Assembly (NCBI RefSeq): GCF_005796185.1
Contig: NZ_VAHM01000015.1
Coordinates: 1-64,000 of the forward strand
DNA from: Pseudarthrobacter sp. NamB4
GTDB taxonomy: Bacteria; Actinomycetota; Actinomycetes; Actinomycetales; Micrococcaceae
Reading direction: 5' to 3'
Length of the DNA stretch: 64,000 bases
The notes beneath the pieces were generated by a model. That model saw nothing but the letters and a program-made list of their open reading frames with translations. It was not told where the DNA came from and did no database searches. Positions within the stretch are counted from its first letter, which is position 1. Every line of letters begins with the position of its first letter. The translations under genes were made by a program, and so were the position numbers. Shown here one piece after another: positions 44,904 through 53,701 of this stretch.

Positions 44904-45672
44904 GTGATCCTCCTCCGGAAAATGAGTCGCCGTAGTCGAAAGAAGCCGTCAGGCCGCCGTCGACGACGATGTTGGTGCCGGTCATTGCCCCTGCCGTTTC
45001 GGGGAACAGCAGGTGCACGATCGAGGGCGCGATGTCCTCCGGGGTGAGGAGCCGGCCGAGGGGATGGCGCCGGGTCAGGTGCTCCTGCGCCTGGTCTCCC
45101 GCAGGAATGCTTTTGAAGTGGCGTTCCAGCAGGGGAGTCATGGTGGTGCCGGGGCACACCGAGTTGACCCGGACCCCGTGCGGTGCGAGTTCTATGGCCA
45201 GTGCCCGGGTTAGGGCAACCACGGCGCCCTTGGATGCGACATAGGCCGCGGAGCGGTCCTGCCCAACAAGTGCCGCGACCGAGGCGACATTGACGATGCT
45301 TCCGCGGGCCGCGGTGAGGAGGTCCCAGAGCTCCCGGGTGCCGACAAGGACGGAGCGGACATTCGTTGCGTAGGTGGCATCGATTTGGGCGTTGGTGGTC
45401 TCGGTAAGTGGCGCTATCGGGGCGATGCCGGCGTTGTGGACCAGGGCATCGACGCGGCCGTACTCCTCACGGAGGTGACTGGCGAACCCTGCCCACCCGC
45501 CGGCGTCACCCACGTCAAGGCGGTAGGGGGACAGGCCCTCCTGCCCGGCGGAGGCGAGCGCTGCCTCGTCGAGATCGGCGACGACGACAGGGCCGTGGGC
45601 GGCGAGCCTGCGGGCGACGGCGAGGCCGATACCGCTGGCTCCGCCTGTTACAACTGATACTCGTGAATCCAC
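44893..45672 (-). CDS. SDR-family oxidoreductase
   Basis: A 259-residue short-chain dehydrogenase. The cofactor motif is TGGASGIG with Asp at the end of the second strand (VADLDEA), which favours NAD. NVASVAALVG and the catalytic AAYVASK follow. Overlaps both neighbours, so it is part of the tight catabolic operon; probably oxidises a hydroxyl of the imported compound. Substrate unknown. Confidence 0.88.
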   Translation of the reverse strand: MDSRVSVVTGGASGIGLAVARRLAAHGPVVVADLDEAALASAGQEGLSPYRLDVGDAGGWAGFASHLREEYGRVDALVHNAGIAPIAPLTETTNAQIDATYATNVRSVLVGTRELWDLLTAARGSIVNVASVAALVGQDRSAAYVASKGAVVALTRALAIELAPHGVRVNSVCPGTTMTPLLERHFKSIPAGDQAQEHLTRRHPLGRLLTPEDIAPSIVHLLFPETAGAMTGTNIVVDGGLTASFDYGDSFSGGGSHAR

Positions 45673-46775
45673 TGGTCCACCTCCTGCGCGCCGGCGGGGT
45701 CGTTGAGGACTGAACGGAAAAACTCATCGACGGCGCCTGGGGGAGTGGGCTCCCACCCCGCAAGGGTTTCCTTCACGCCTGCGCCGGTGAGGATGCATAC
45801 TGATTCCTCGCCGCCCAGCCGGGAGGCAATGAGGGCTGCAACCGCAGCACAGGATGACAATTCGACGTCCAGCCCGTCATACCGGGCAAGGTCCATGCGA
45901 ATGTCACGGAGCAGGGCGTCATCGGCCGCGCTCATGGTGCCGTTGCTGGCCCGGACGCGGTTCAGGAAGAAGGTGGCCTCCGTGGCGTACCCGTTAAGCC
46001 TGTCCGCGATCGAGGTGGCCCTGGTCAGGACGGGTCCTTCCCATGGCTGGACTTCCTGTCTGCCCTCGAAGAAGGCCTTAGCAATCGGGGCACAGCCTGC
46101 TGCCTGTCCCGCCACCATGCGGGGGAAAGGCCGTCCTGATTCGGTGAGCCCACGTGCCGAACCTAAAAGGACCGGGCCGACACTGATGGAGGCGGCGAGG
46201 GTAGTCACCTCCCGGTCCTTCAGCTGGACTGAGATTTCGTGCCCGATGGACCTGCAGGCCCACTCGCAGCCGGAGGCACCGAAAGTGGAGGCGAGGTTCG
46301 GCACGCCGTATTTCTCCGAGACAAGTCGGGCCAGGTGATGCACGGCCGCGGGGCCTTCACCCGCGCGGAGGATGGTCGCGCCGCGCAACTGGACCATGGC
46401 CAGGATCGGGGCGGGGACTTGTTCCGGGACCAGGACCAGGAGGGGCAGGTGGGCGCGGGCGCAGTGCGTCGCTGCGGCTACGGCCGCATTTCCGGAGGAG
46501 GCGACGACGGCTCCCGGGGCTCCTGCGGCCACCGCCTCACGAACGAGCACGTCCATTACGCGGTCCTTGAAGGACCCGCTGGGATTAGCTCCCTCGACTT
46601 TCAACCAGGTGCCTTCAAGCCCCGGAATCCTGCTCCGGACCAGCGGGGTGTGTGAGGGGGCGCTCTCCGGCGGGGCAGACCACGGGTCGGTCCTCAGGCA
46701 TACTCCTCCGCAGGCGACGCAGTGCCCGGAGGTGCCGGCAAACGCCGTTCCACAGCTCTGACAGACGGTTTTCAT
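45648..46775 (-). CDS. Threonine-synthase-like PLP enzyme with zinc ribbon
   Basis: A 375-residue fold-type II PLP enzyme. An N-terminal zinc ribbon (CQSCGTAF...HCVACGGVC) precedes the catalytic part, with the PLP Lys in NPSGSFKDRV and the Asn loop SSGNAAVA. This architecture is typical of threonine synthase, but an import and D-amino-acid catabolic operon suggests a lyase, racemase or ammonia-lyase role. ATG at 46775 overlaps the amidohydrolase stop (ATGA). Confidence 0.85.
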   Translation of the reverse strand: MKTVCQSCGTAFAGTSGHCVACGGVCLRTDPWSAPPESAPSHTPLVRSRIPGLEGTWLKVEGANPSGSFKDRVMDVLVREAVAAGAPGAVVASSGNAAVAAATHCARAHLPLLVLVPEQVPAPILAMVQLRGATILRAGEGPAAVHHLARLVSEKYGVPNLASTFGASGCEWACRSIGHEISVQLKDREVTTLAASISVGPVLLGSARGLTESGRPFPRMVAGQAAGCAPIAKAFFEGRQEVQPWEGPVLTRATSIADRLNGYATEATFFLNRVRASNGTMSAADDALLRDIRMDLARYDGLDVELSSCAAVAALIASRLGGEESVCILTGAGVKETLAGWEPTPPGAVDEFFRSVLNDPAGAQEVDQWIHEYQL

Positions 46776-48337
46776 GCTGGCGCTTCCCTTCTGGCGGCAA
46801 GGCCGGGGAGCTTGGAACCCTGCCACGATCCCTCGCTGACGATCGGAACACCTCCGATAAACGAGTGCTGCAGGGCCCTTGGGGTGTAGGGGCCCATCGA
46901 CGGTCCTTCTTCGAGCTTCTCCGGCTGGATGACCAGGACGTCGGCAGGCTTCCCTGGCGCAAGACGGCCGGTGGAAAGACCGAAACGGGCAGCGGTGCGG
47001 GACGTCATCCGGGACACCATCTGCTCGACCGATACATCCAGGAGGGCGCGGTTTGCCCAGTCCAGGAACCGGTAGAAGCTGTTGGTTGCCCGGGGGTGGG
47101 GGATGCCGGATCCGAGGATGCCGTCCGACCCCACGAGGTGGTTGCCGGTGCTGGCAAGGGTTCGGATGTTGTCCTGGTGGCCCTGGTCCACCAGTACGCA
47201 GGCACGGCCCTGCGCCTGGACGAAGAGCTGCAGGACGGCCCGCCCGCAGGAGAGGCCTTCCTCTTCGGCGATGCGCGCAATGGACCAGTAGTCCCAGCGT
47301 TCCAGCGGGGTCCCCTGGAGGCCCGCCACGTAGATGGCATCCCAGCCCGCAGCGAAGGTGGGCCCGGGACCGCGGGCGTCCAGCTCAGCAGCAAGGTCCG
47401 CTGCCCGGGCCGGGTCGCTGGTGTGGGCGAGGAGGTCCGGGACGTTCAGGGACTGGACGGAGCGTGGCAGAAGCGCGCCGATGAATGTGCAGCCGGCCGT
47501 ATAGGGATAGGTGTCCCAGGTGACCTCCTGTCCCGCACCGTGCAGGCGCTCGGTGAACTGCCCTGCCGTGCCCGCCCTACCGGGACCAGAGATATGGAAA
47601 TGGGACAGGTGCAGTGACAGGCCGCTGCGGCTGCAGATCTTTACCGCCTCATCCAGCGACTCCTCCAGGCCGGGTCCGTAGTCCCGCAGGTGGGTGACAT
47701 AGGGCGTACCCGGCGGCAGCTCGCCGGTGACGTCGATTAATTCTGCGGTTGTTGCAGCCAGCGCCGGGGCGTAACTCAGCCCGGTGGACAGCCCGAGGGC
47801 GCCCTGGTCCATGCCGGTCTGGAACAGGCGGCGCATCGCTGCGCGCTCTTCCTCCGATGCGTCCCTGAGTTGCCTGCCCATCACCTTTGCGCGGACGGTG
47901 CCGTGCGGGACCAAGGTGGCCACCCGTGTGAAGGCGCCGCGATCGGCGAAGTCGAGGTAGGACTGCGTATCCGGGAATTCCTTCTCAGGGAGTGTCCCGG
48001 CGATCGGCTCGAGGGTGTCGGCCATGATCCGGTGCGACTCACCACTGGCAAAGGACAGTCCCAGGCCGTCCTGGCCCACAATCTCCGTGGTGACGCCGGC
48101 CAGACCCCTGGCTTCCATGCCTTCCCCGGTTAGGGCCGCAGCGTCGGCGTGGGAATGGGCATCGATGAATCCGGGCATCACCCACAGGCCTCCGACGTCA
48201 ATAAGGGTGCTGCCATCGACCGGCAGGTCCCGGCCGAGCTCGACGATCCTTCCATCGACCATCCGCAGGTCTCCGGGGGACCTGCGCGGGGAGGCGCCGT
48301 CGAACACGGTGCCTCCCCGGAGCAGGTAACCGGTCAC
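46772..48337 (-). CDS. D-aminoacylase-type amidohydrolase
   Basis: A 521-residue zinc amidohydrolase of the N-acyl-D-amino-acid deacylase/dihydroorotase-like subgroup. Metal ligands include HSH in GFIDAHSHAD, the bridging Glu/Cys region in TEIVGQDGLGL, LSHFHISG and the catalytic Asp in VGSDGIL with PHPR. The C-terminal beta-sandwich closes with GKPADVLVI. It would cleave an N-acylated or cyclic D-amino acid derivative brought in by the transporter. ATG overlaps the binding-protein stop. Confidence 0.87.
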   Translation of the reverse strand: MTGYLLRGGTVFDGASPRRSPGDLRMVDGRIVELGRDLPVDGSTLIDVGGLWVMPGFIDAHSHADAAALTGEGMEARGLAGVTTEIVGQDGLGLSFASGESHRIMADTLEPIAGTLPEKEFPDTQSYLDFADRGAFTRVATLVPHGTVRAKVMGRQLRDASEEERAAMRRLFQTGMDQGALGLSTGLSYAPALAATTAELIDVTGELPPGTPYVTHLRDYGPGLEESLDEAVKICSRSGLSLHLSHFHISGPGRAGTAGQFTERLHGAGQEVTWDTYPYTAGCTFIGALLPRSVQSLNVPDLLAHTSDPARAADLAAELDARGPGPTFAAGWDAIYVAGLQGTPLERWDYWSIARIAEEEGLSCGRAVLQLFVQAQGRACVLVDQGHQDNIRTLASTGNHLVGSDGILGSGIPHPRATNSFYRFLDWANRALLDVSVEQMVSRMTSRTAARFGLSTGRLAPGKPADVLVIQPEKLEEGPSMGPYTPRALQHSFIGGVPIVSEGSWQGSKLPGLAARREAPA

Positions 48338-49683
48338 TTCAGGTGCCCTGCGTTCTTCATGATGGTGGTCAGCTCCGACTGCGCCGTCTCCAGCGCGTCG
48401 TCCACGGACTTGCTGCCGGCTATTGCCGCTGAAATCTCCTTGGTGAAGGTGTCACCAATGGAGGTGAACTCCGGGTAGAAGGGCCAGTGCTCCGCTGTGG
48501 TCCCTTCCCAGCTTTCCTGGAGGGCTGCGCTGAATTCCTCAAGGCCCTTCGACGCCATGTAGTCGGAGTACTCCTTGCTCTGCAGGACGTTCAGGTTGGG
48601 CACATCCGTTCGGTTCAGCTGCGTCAGCTCCTTCATAGTGGTGTCCCGGGACATCCTCCACTGGAGGAACAGCCAGGCGGCGTTCTTGTTCTTGCTCTTC
48701 GCCGTGATGGCCAGGCCCTCGTTGTACAGCCACTGGAGCTTCTTGCCGCTGGGGCCGGTGGGAAGGGTGTACCCGATCTTCCCGGCAACCTGGGACTGCT
48801 TGGCATCCTCGAAGATGGTGCCGAACCCGGAGGTATCGAACATCATCGCCGCCTGGCCGGAGGAGAACTTCTCACCGGCCTGGGTGAAGGTCAGCGTCGC
48901 GGCGTCACTGGGGCCGTAGTCCTTCATCAGCGTGACGAAGTCGGCCATGGCCTTCTTCATCTCAGAACTATTGGCCTGTGGGTTGCCGTCCTTGTCGAAC
49001 AGGAGCGCGTCGTAGCCGTAGGACCAGCCAATCTCGGTGCCGAGCGAAGCGAACGTCGACGCGCCACGGGCGCTGAACGGGATAAGGTCCGGGCGCCTCT
49101 CCTTGATCACCTTCGCTGCTGCGAGGATCTCATCGGTGGTCTGCGGGGGCTGGATTCCCAGCTCCTGGAAGACGTCCGCCCGGTAGAAGAACATGCCGCC
49201 GATGATGGTGTGCGGAAGGGCGTAGAGCTTGCCGTCGATCGTCATTGACTCAAGTGCACCCTTGGGGATGTCGTCCATCACCAGCCAATCGTCCTTGGCC
49301 TTGCTGACGTATTCATCGAGTGGCTCGAGCCACTGGGCCGAGACGAACTCGGGCATGTTCCAGAAGGATCCGGATGTGATGTCGTAGGTCCCCGTCCCCG
49401 ATGTGGAATCGAGCACGAGCTTCTGCCGTGCCGTCGGCTCGTCGTACACCTCAAGATCGACCTTGATCCCGGTGGCCTCCTCGAATTCTCCCTTGAACTG
49501 CTGGATGGCCTGGATCTCATAGCCCTCCTTCAGCAGCACGCGCAGATTCGTCCCCTGGAAGGACTCCCGCCCCCCGGTAGGGGTGGTCTCGGTGGCGCCG
49601 CCGCCACCACATGACGTGATCATCAGGGCGCTGGTGACAAGAGCCGCCATGCCGGTCAGCCACCCCTTTTTCAATGCTTTCAT
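48334..49683 (-). CDS. ABC transporter solute-binding lipoprotein
   Basis: A 449-residue bilobal binding protein. The start at 49683 has GGGAGGG upstream and gives a signal peptide with lipobox MITSC. LRVLLKEGYEIQAIQQF opens the mature domain; YALPHTIIGGMFFYR and WLYNEGLAITAKSKN match the family. First gene of the operon ending at 42202. The promoter region holds TTGCATAGTGTGCAA. A signal-less paralogue lies at 53670-54818. Confidence 0.92.
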   Translation of the reverse strand: MKALKKGWLTGMAALVTSALMITSCGGGGATETTPTGGRESFQGTNLRVLLKEGYEIQAIQQFKGEFEEATGIKVDLEVYDEPTARQKLVLDSTSGTGTYDITSGSFWNMPEFVSAQWLEPLDEYVSKAKDDWLVMDDIPKGALESMTIDGKLYALPHTIIGGMFFYRADVFQELGIQPPQTTDEILAAAKVIKERRPDLIPFSARGASTFASLGTEIGWSYGYDALLFDKDGNPQANSSEMKKAMADFVTLMKDYGPSDAATLTFTQAGEKFSSGQAAMMFDTSGFGTIFEDAKQSQVAGKIGYTLPTGPSGKKLQWLYNEGLAITAKSKNKNAAWLFLQWRMSRDTTMKELTQLNRTDVPNLNVLQSKEYSDYMASKGLEEFSAALQESWEGTTAEHWPFYPEFTSIGDTFTKEISAAIAGSKSVDDALETAQSELTTIMKNAGHLK

Positions 49684-49699
49684 CAGCCCTCCCGAGCTA

Positions 49700-49726
49700 T
49701 TGCATAGTGTGCAACGGCTGTTGCAA
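49700..49726. promoter_or_regulatory. Candidate IclR operator (TTGCA-N5-TGCAA)
   Basis: TTGCATAGTGTGCAA (49700-49714) is a 15-bp inverted repeat, followed by another half site TTGCAA at 49721-49726, in the intergenic region between the binding-protein operon and the divergent kdgK-iclR pair. A related 15-mer stands before the gene at 54818. IclR-family proteins bind such short symmetric sites. Confidence 0.55.
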
Positions 49727-49799
49727 AAGGATGCTTCCATGATTACAGTCGTGTTTTGTAGTGTCAATCACATTCACCGAGGGGTACCGGGGAGAACTC

Positions 49800-50816
49800 T
49801 TGAAAGAGAAATCTGGAATATCTGCGGCAGATGTGGTCTGCGCAGGTGAGTCCATGGCAATGCTGGTGCCCGAAAGCCCTGGTGAGATGGGCGTCGCGAC
49901 GACGTTCCGGCTTTCCGTGGCGGGAGCGGAATCAAACGTTGCGGCCTACCTGTCCATGCTCGGAAGCGATGTAGCCTGGATCAGCAAGGTCGGAGATGAT
50001 CCTTTCGGCCGCTTCCTGCTGGACCAAGTCCACAGCTTCGGCGTCGACGTCGGGCACGTTGCCCGGGACCCTGAGCGGCCCACCGGTGTGGCCTTCAAGG
50101 ATCGATCCGCGGCACAGACCAAGGTGTTGTACTACCGATCCGGGTCCGCCGCGAGCACCATGGGCCCCGACACGGCCAGGCTTGTCAGTTCCCTTGGAGC
50201 GAGGGTGCTTCATCTCAGCGGGATCACCTTGGCGTTATCCCCGTCATGCAGGGATTTCCTGTTGGAGGCCATCAAGACGAGGGCCACGGGCGCCGCTGTG
50301 TCATTCGATGTCAACTGGCGGCCGGCGCTGTGGAAGGACGACGACGGCCCGGCGGCCATGCTCGAAACCGCCCGCGCCGTGGACATCGTGTTCGTCGGAC
50401 TGGACGAGGCGAGCGACCTGTGGGGTTCGAGGCATCCATTGGAGGTGCGACGGCTTCTCAGCGAGCCTGAAATCCTGGTGGTGAAGCAGGGCGCGGAAGG
50501 CTGCACTGTCTTCCGCGGGGACGAGCAGGTCTTCGTGCCCGCCCTCATCGTCGACGTCGTTGAGCCCGTGGGTGCCGGTGACGCATTCGCCGCTGGTTTC
50601 CTCTCCGGCTACCTCAGGGGGATGACGATCCGCGACGCCGGACGGCTCGGAACCATCGTGGCCAGCTGCTCGCTGAGCGTAGTAACAGACATAGGCGCCC
50701 TTCCGGGGCGAGAATACATAAGTGAGCTGTTGCAGCTCACCGACGAACGTTGGAGAGGCCAGCGCTTTACGCCCGCATTAGAAGAAAGCAGTAACATACG
50801 TGTCCCAAACCGTTGA
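49800..50816 (+). CDS. kdgK: PfkB-family 2-keto-3-deoxygluconate kinase
   Basis: A 338-residue ribokinase-fold sugar kinase. The N-terminal substrate motif is GAESNVAAYLSMLG, the catalytic signature is PVGAGDAFAAGFLSGYL with the base Asp, and FDVNWRPALW is typical of KDG kinase. With the KDPG aldolase 4 kb downstream it would convert 2-keto-3-deoxy-sugar acids to pyruvate and glyceraldehyde 3-phosphate. I chose TTG at 49800 because GGGGAGAA lies just upstream; GTG at 49761 has no ribosome site. Overlaps iclR by 17 bases. Confidence 0.83.
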   Translation: MKEKSGISAADVVCAGESMAMLVPESPGEMGVATTFRLSVAGAESNVAAYLSMLGSDVAWISKVGDDPFGRFLLDQVHSFGVDVGHVARDPERPTGVAFKDRSAAQTKVLYYRSGSAASTMGPDTARLVSSLGARVLHLSGITLALSPSCRDFLLEAIKTRATGAAVSFDVNWRPALWKDDDGPAAMLETARAVDIVFVGLDEASDLWGSRHPLEVRRLLSEPEILVVKQGAEGCTVFRGDEQVFVPALIVDVVEPVGAGDAFAAGFLSGYLRGMTIRDAGRLGTIVASCSLSVVTDIGALPGREYISELLQLTDERWRGQRFTPALEESSNIRVPNR

Positions 50817-51534
50817 CCGCGCCCTGCAGATCCTTCCGTTCCTGGGCGAGGGCGAGAAGGACCTTGCCGAGACGGCTGAGATGCTTGGGGTGCACAAGTC
50901 CACTGCCCTGCGCCTGCTTCAGACGCTGGAAGCCCAGGGCTACGTGAGGCATAACGACACCCACCGGTACCGCCTTGGTCCCCAGCTTTTCAAGCTGGCT
51001 GCGGTGGCATTGGGCAGCCTGGACATCCGCCCAATCGCTGCCCCGTACATCCGCATGCTCGGAGAGAAAACCCAGCAGACAATCCACCTTGCGGCCTTCG
51101 ATGAGGGCGAGGTGTTCTACATCGACAAGTACGAAGCGCAGACGGCGGTACGCATGTACTCCCGCATCGGAGCCACCGCTCCTCTGTACTGTACCGGGGT
51201 AGCCAAAGCGATCATGGCCCACCGCCCAATGAACGAGCAGATCGAGCTGGCACACAGGATTGAATACGTTCGCCATACCGAGCGAACCATCGTGACCGCC
51301 GAGGCCTTCTTGGCGGAGTTGGAGCAGATACGCCAGCGTGGCTACGCCATTGATGACCGGGAGCACGAGGACTTCATCCACTGCGTTGCCGTGCCCATCA
51401 TTACAGGGTCGGGCGCGGTTTCACATGCTGTCTCAGTGTCCGCGCCGGTGATTACCCTTCCGCATGACCAGCTCCTGGGCCTCGAACCCCTTCTTCAGGA
51501 GACAGCGGCGGCCATTGGCAGGGAGTTCACCTAG
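50800..51534 (+). CDS. IclR-family transcriptional regulator
   Basis: A 244-residue regulator: winged HTH (LAETAEMLGVHKSTALRLLQTLEAQGYV) at residues 5-65 and the IclR effector domain after residue 80 (GLDIRP-type entry, AFDEGEVFYIDKYE, YCTGVAKAIMA). GTG start lies inside the kdgK 3' end. It is the natural candidate to bind the TTGCR-N5-YGCAA elements around it, sensing a sugar acid or the imported compound. Confidence 0.9.
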   Translation: MSQTVDRALQILPFLGEGEKDLAETAEMLGVHKSTALRLLQTLEAQGYVRHNDTHRYRLGPQLFKLAAVALGSLDIRPIAAPYIRMLGEKTQQTIHLAAFDEGEVFYIDKYEAQTAVRMYSRIGATAPLYCTGVAKAIMAHRPMNEQIELAHRIEYVRHTERTIVTAEAFLAELEQIRQRGYAIDDREHEDFIHCVAVPIITGSGAVSHAVSVSAPVITLPHDQLLGLEPLLQETAAAIGREFT

Positions 51535-52505
51535 GCGTCCGATGCCTGCCGCTGCACCTGCAGGGCAAGCCGCACGGACCAGAGCGCATCCTCCAAGGTC
51601 ACTGCCGTGTCCGCGACAGTTCCCCGCACGTGCGCCGCGAAGTACCGGAGCTGGTTTGCCAGTGCCCCGGCCGGCACACCGTACACAGACCCCTCGAGTT
51701 CAACGGCGGGAGAATAGTCCCCCGCAGGGCCCGCAAACGAAACTTCCCCTCCAGGAAGGGAAAGTACTGCAAGGGTTTCGTCCGATGAGACTTCCAGGCG
51801 TGCGTCGATGTACTTCCGGCTGTGAGGCAGAGTCCAGAGGTTATCGACTGATGCGATCGTCCCGTCTGCGAAGCGGAGATGGACGAAAACCGCTTGCGGA
51901 TGGGGCCGGGCCGGATCGATCCACGATTGGACGGAACTGACATGCACCAGTTCGGAAGGCGCCAAGGCGCGGATGAGGTCGAAATCGTGAACCATCGCGC
52001 TCAGGGCGGGATGCGACTCCCCGTGCATTGCCACTCGTTCGCGGGGGACATACCTAACGGCCCTGATTGCTCTGACACTCTCACCGCTCATCCGCTCCCG
52101 CAAGGCGCAGAAGGACGGAAGGTAGCGGCTGATATGGCCAGGGAGGACCAGTTGCCGGAGCGGGGACGGCAGGTTTTCCAGCCTCGCCAGGTCTTCCTCG
52201 CTTGTGGCGACCGGCTTCTCGACGAGGACAGGGAGAGCCTTGTCGAGCGATATGAAGAGGTCTGCGACGTGGGCAGCCGGGGGAGTGGCAATGACAACGG
52301 CGTCAATCTCAAGTTGCGCGAGGACCGCCTCAAGGCTGCTGAAGGGCCGAGCCCCGTGCAGCTGCGCGCTCTCCCGCGCAGCTCCTTCATTGCGGTCCGC
52401 GACTGCGACCAGCTCGAACTCGGGAAGGGCAGCCAGCACGGCTATATGCCGCCGGCCGAAGTCACCGGCACCAACAACTGCAACCCGGATTGAGGTGCTG
52501 ATCAT
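51531..52505 (-). CDS. Gfo/Idh/MocA-family oxidoreductase
   Basis: A 324-residue NAD(P)-dependent dehydrogenase. The N-terminal Rossmann fold has VVGAGDFGRRH, VIATPPAAH and the catalytic EKPVA; the C-terminal half is the beta-sheet dimer domain. CGGAGG precedes the ATG at 52505. Its stop shares a CTAG with the convergent iclR stop. Acts probably on a sugar, inositol or sugar acid in the surrounding pathway. Confidence 0.88.
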   Translation of the reverse strand: MISTSIRVAVVGAGDFGRRHIAVLAALPEFELVAVADRNEGAARESAQLHGARPFSSLEAVLAQLEIDAVVIATPPAAHVADLFISLDKALPVLVEKPVATSEEDLARLENLPSPLRQLVLPGHISRYLPSFCALRERMSGESVRAIRAVRYVPRERVAMHGESHPALSAMVHDFDLIRALAPSELVHVSSVQSWIDPARPHPQAVFVHLRFADGTIASVDNLWTLPHSRKYIDARLEVSSDETLAVLSLPGGEVSFAGPAGDYSPAVELEGSVYGVPAGALANQLRYFAAHVRGTVADTAVTLEDALWSVRLALQVQRQASDA

Positions 52506-52516
52506 GGAAACCTCCG

Positions 52517-53701
52517 ATGGTTGATAGGACGGAAATGTATAAGGCAATTCGCTTCAGGAAAGCGCTCCTCGGCCCGGAGCTGAAGCCCGTGGACAATGTC
52601 TGGATGACAATCGAAGGCGGACTTATCGCGGCCCTGGGAACCGGGGAGGGACCAGCTGAAGTACCCCGTCACCCGGCCGCGGTGGCAATCCCGGGGCTGG
52701 TGGACTGCCACGTGCACCTTGCGCTTTCCGGCGGGGCGGATGTGGAGCGGGAGGCGAGAGCCTCGCACCCCGATGCCCGGCAGGACCTGATCGAGGCCAA
52801 CGCCTTCAGCCATCTCCAGTCCGGAGTGACCACCGTGAGGGACCTCGGCAGCCCGGAGGATGCGGTGCTGCACGCAGTGAAGGCTGGCGGCCTCGGTACT
52901 GCGCAAGCGCCGCGGATCGTGGCGGCCGGTGCCATCAGCTCGCCCACAGGCCACGGCAATTTCCTTTCCCGATGGGCGACGACGCCGGGCGAATACGAGG
53001 AGGCCATCGAGGCCATTGCGGGCCTCGCCGCGCACTGGGTCAAGCTCTTTGCCACCGGCGGTGTCATCACCACCGGCACCGTACCCGGCGCCACCCAAAT
53101 GGAACCCTCTCTGATCAGCAACGTGGCGGCGGCCGCGCACCGTTCCGGACTCGCCGTGGCAGCCCACGCGCACGGGCGGGACGGGATCAGGAATGCCATC
53201 GAGGCAGGGGTGGACTCCATTGAGCACTTCTCCTACCTCACGGCGGACGAGGCCGCGCTGTTGAATGGGAGCCGCTGCACCCTGGTCAGCACGCTGGTCG
53301 CCACCGAGCGATTCGTCTCGTCCGACCAACGGGAGACCGCAAACCCTGAGGCACTGGCGAAAATCCTTGTCCATGCCCCGCACGAGCGCGCCGCGCTGGA
53401 ACTGGCGGTAACGGCGCGGCTGCCGCTGGCTGTGGGAACGGATGCCGGAACAACATTCAACCCGCATGGGTTCGGCATGCAGGAGCAGGCGCTGCACCTG
53501 AACCGCGCCGGCATGGACCCGGCCTCGGTACTTCGAGCCATGACCGTCAACGGTTCCAGGCTCCTGGGAGGCGGCGCGGGATACCTCGACGTGGGACGGC
53601 CGGCGGACGTCCTGTGCCTCGACGCAGATCCGCTCGAAGACCTGGGGGCGCTGTACCAGATCAATGAGGTCATCGTGGGCGGCCGTCCTGTTGGTACGTG
53701 A
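52517..53701 (+). CDS. Amidohydrolase (imidazolonepropionase/prolidase-like)
   Basis: A 394-residue zinc amidohydrolase: HVHLALSGG (first metal ligands), the bridging Lys in VKLFATGGV, His in AAHAHG and IEHFSY, and Asp in VGTDAG. The pattern is that of the Zn-prolidase/molinate-hydrolase-type group acting on amide bonds of N-acyl or dipeptide substrates. Only 11 bases separate its ATG from the divergent oxidoreductase start; ATG at 52535 is an alternative that would leave more room. Its 3' end overlaps the convergent gene by 32 bases. Confidence 0.84.
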   Translation: MVDRTEMYKAIRFRKALLGPELKPVDNVWMTIEGGLIAALGTGEGPAEVPRHPAAVAIPGLVDCHVHLALSGGADVEREARASHPDARQDLIEANAFSHLQSGVTTVRDLGSPEDAVLHAVKAGGLGTAQAPRIVAAGAISSPTGHGNFLSRWATTPGEYEEAIEAIAGLAAHWVKLFATGGVITTGTVPGATQMEPSLISNVAAAAHRSGLAVAAHAHGRDGIRNAIEAGVDSIEHFSYLTADEAALLNGSRCTLVSTLVATERFVSSDQRETANPEALAKILVHAPHERAALELAVTARLPLAVGTDAGTTFNPHGFGMQEQALHLNRAGMDPASVLRAMTVNGSRLLGGGAGYLDVGRPADVLCLDADPLEDLGALYQINEVIVGGRPVGT

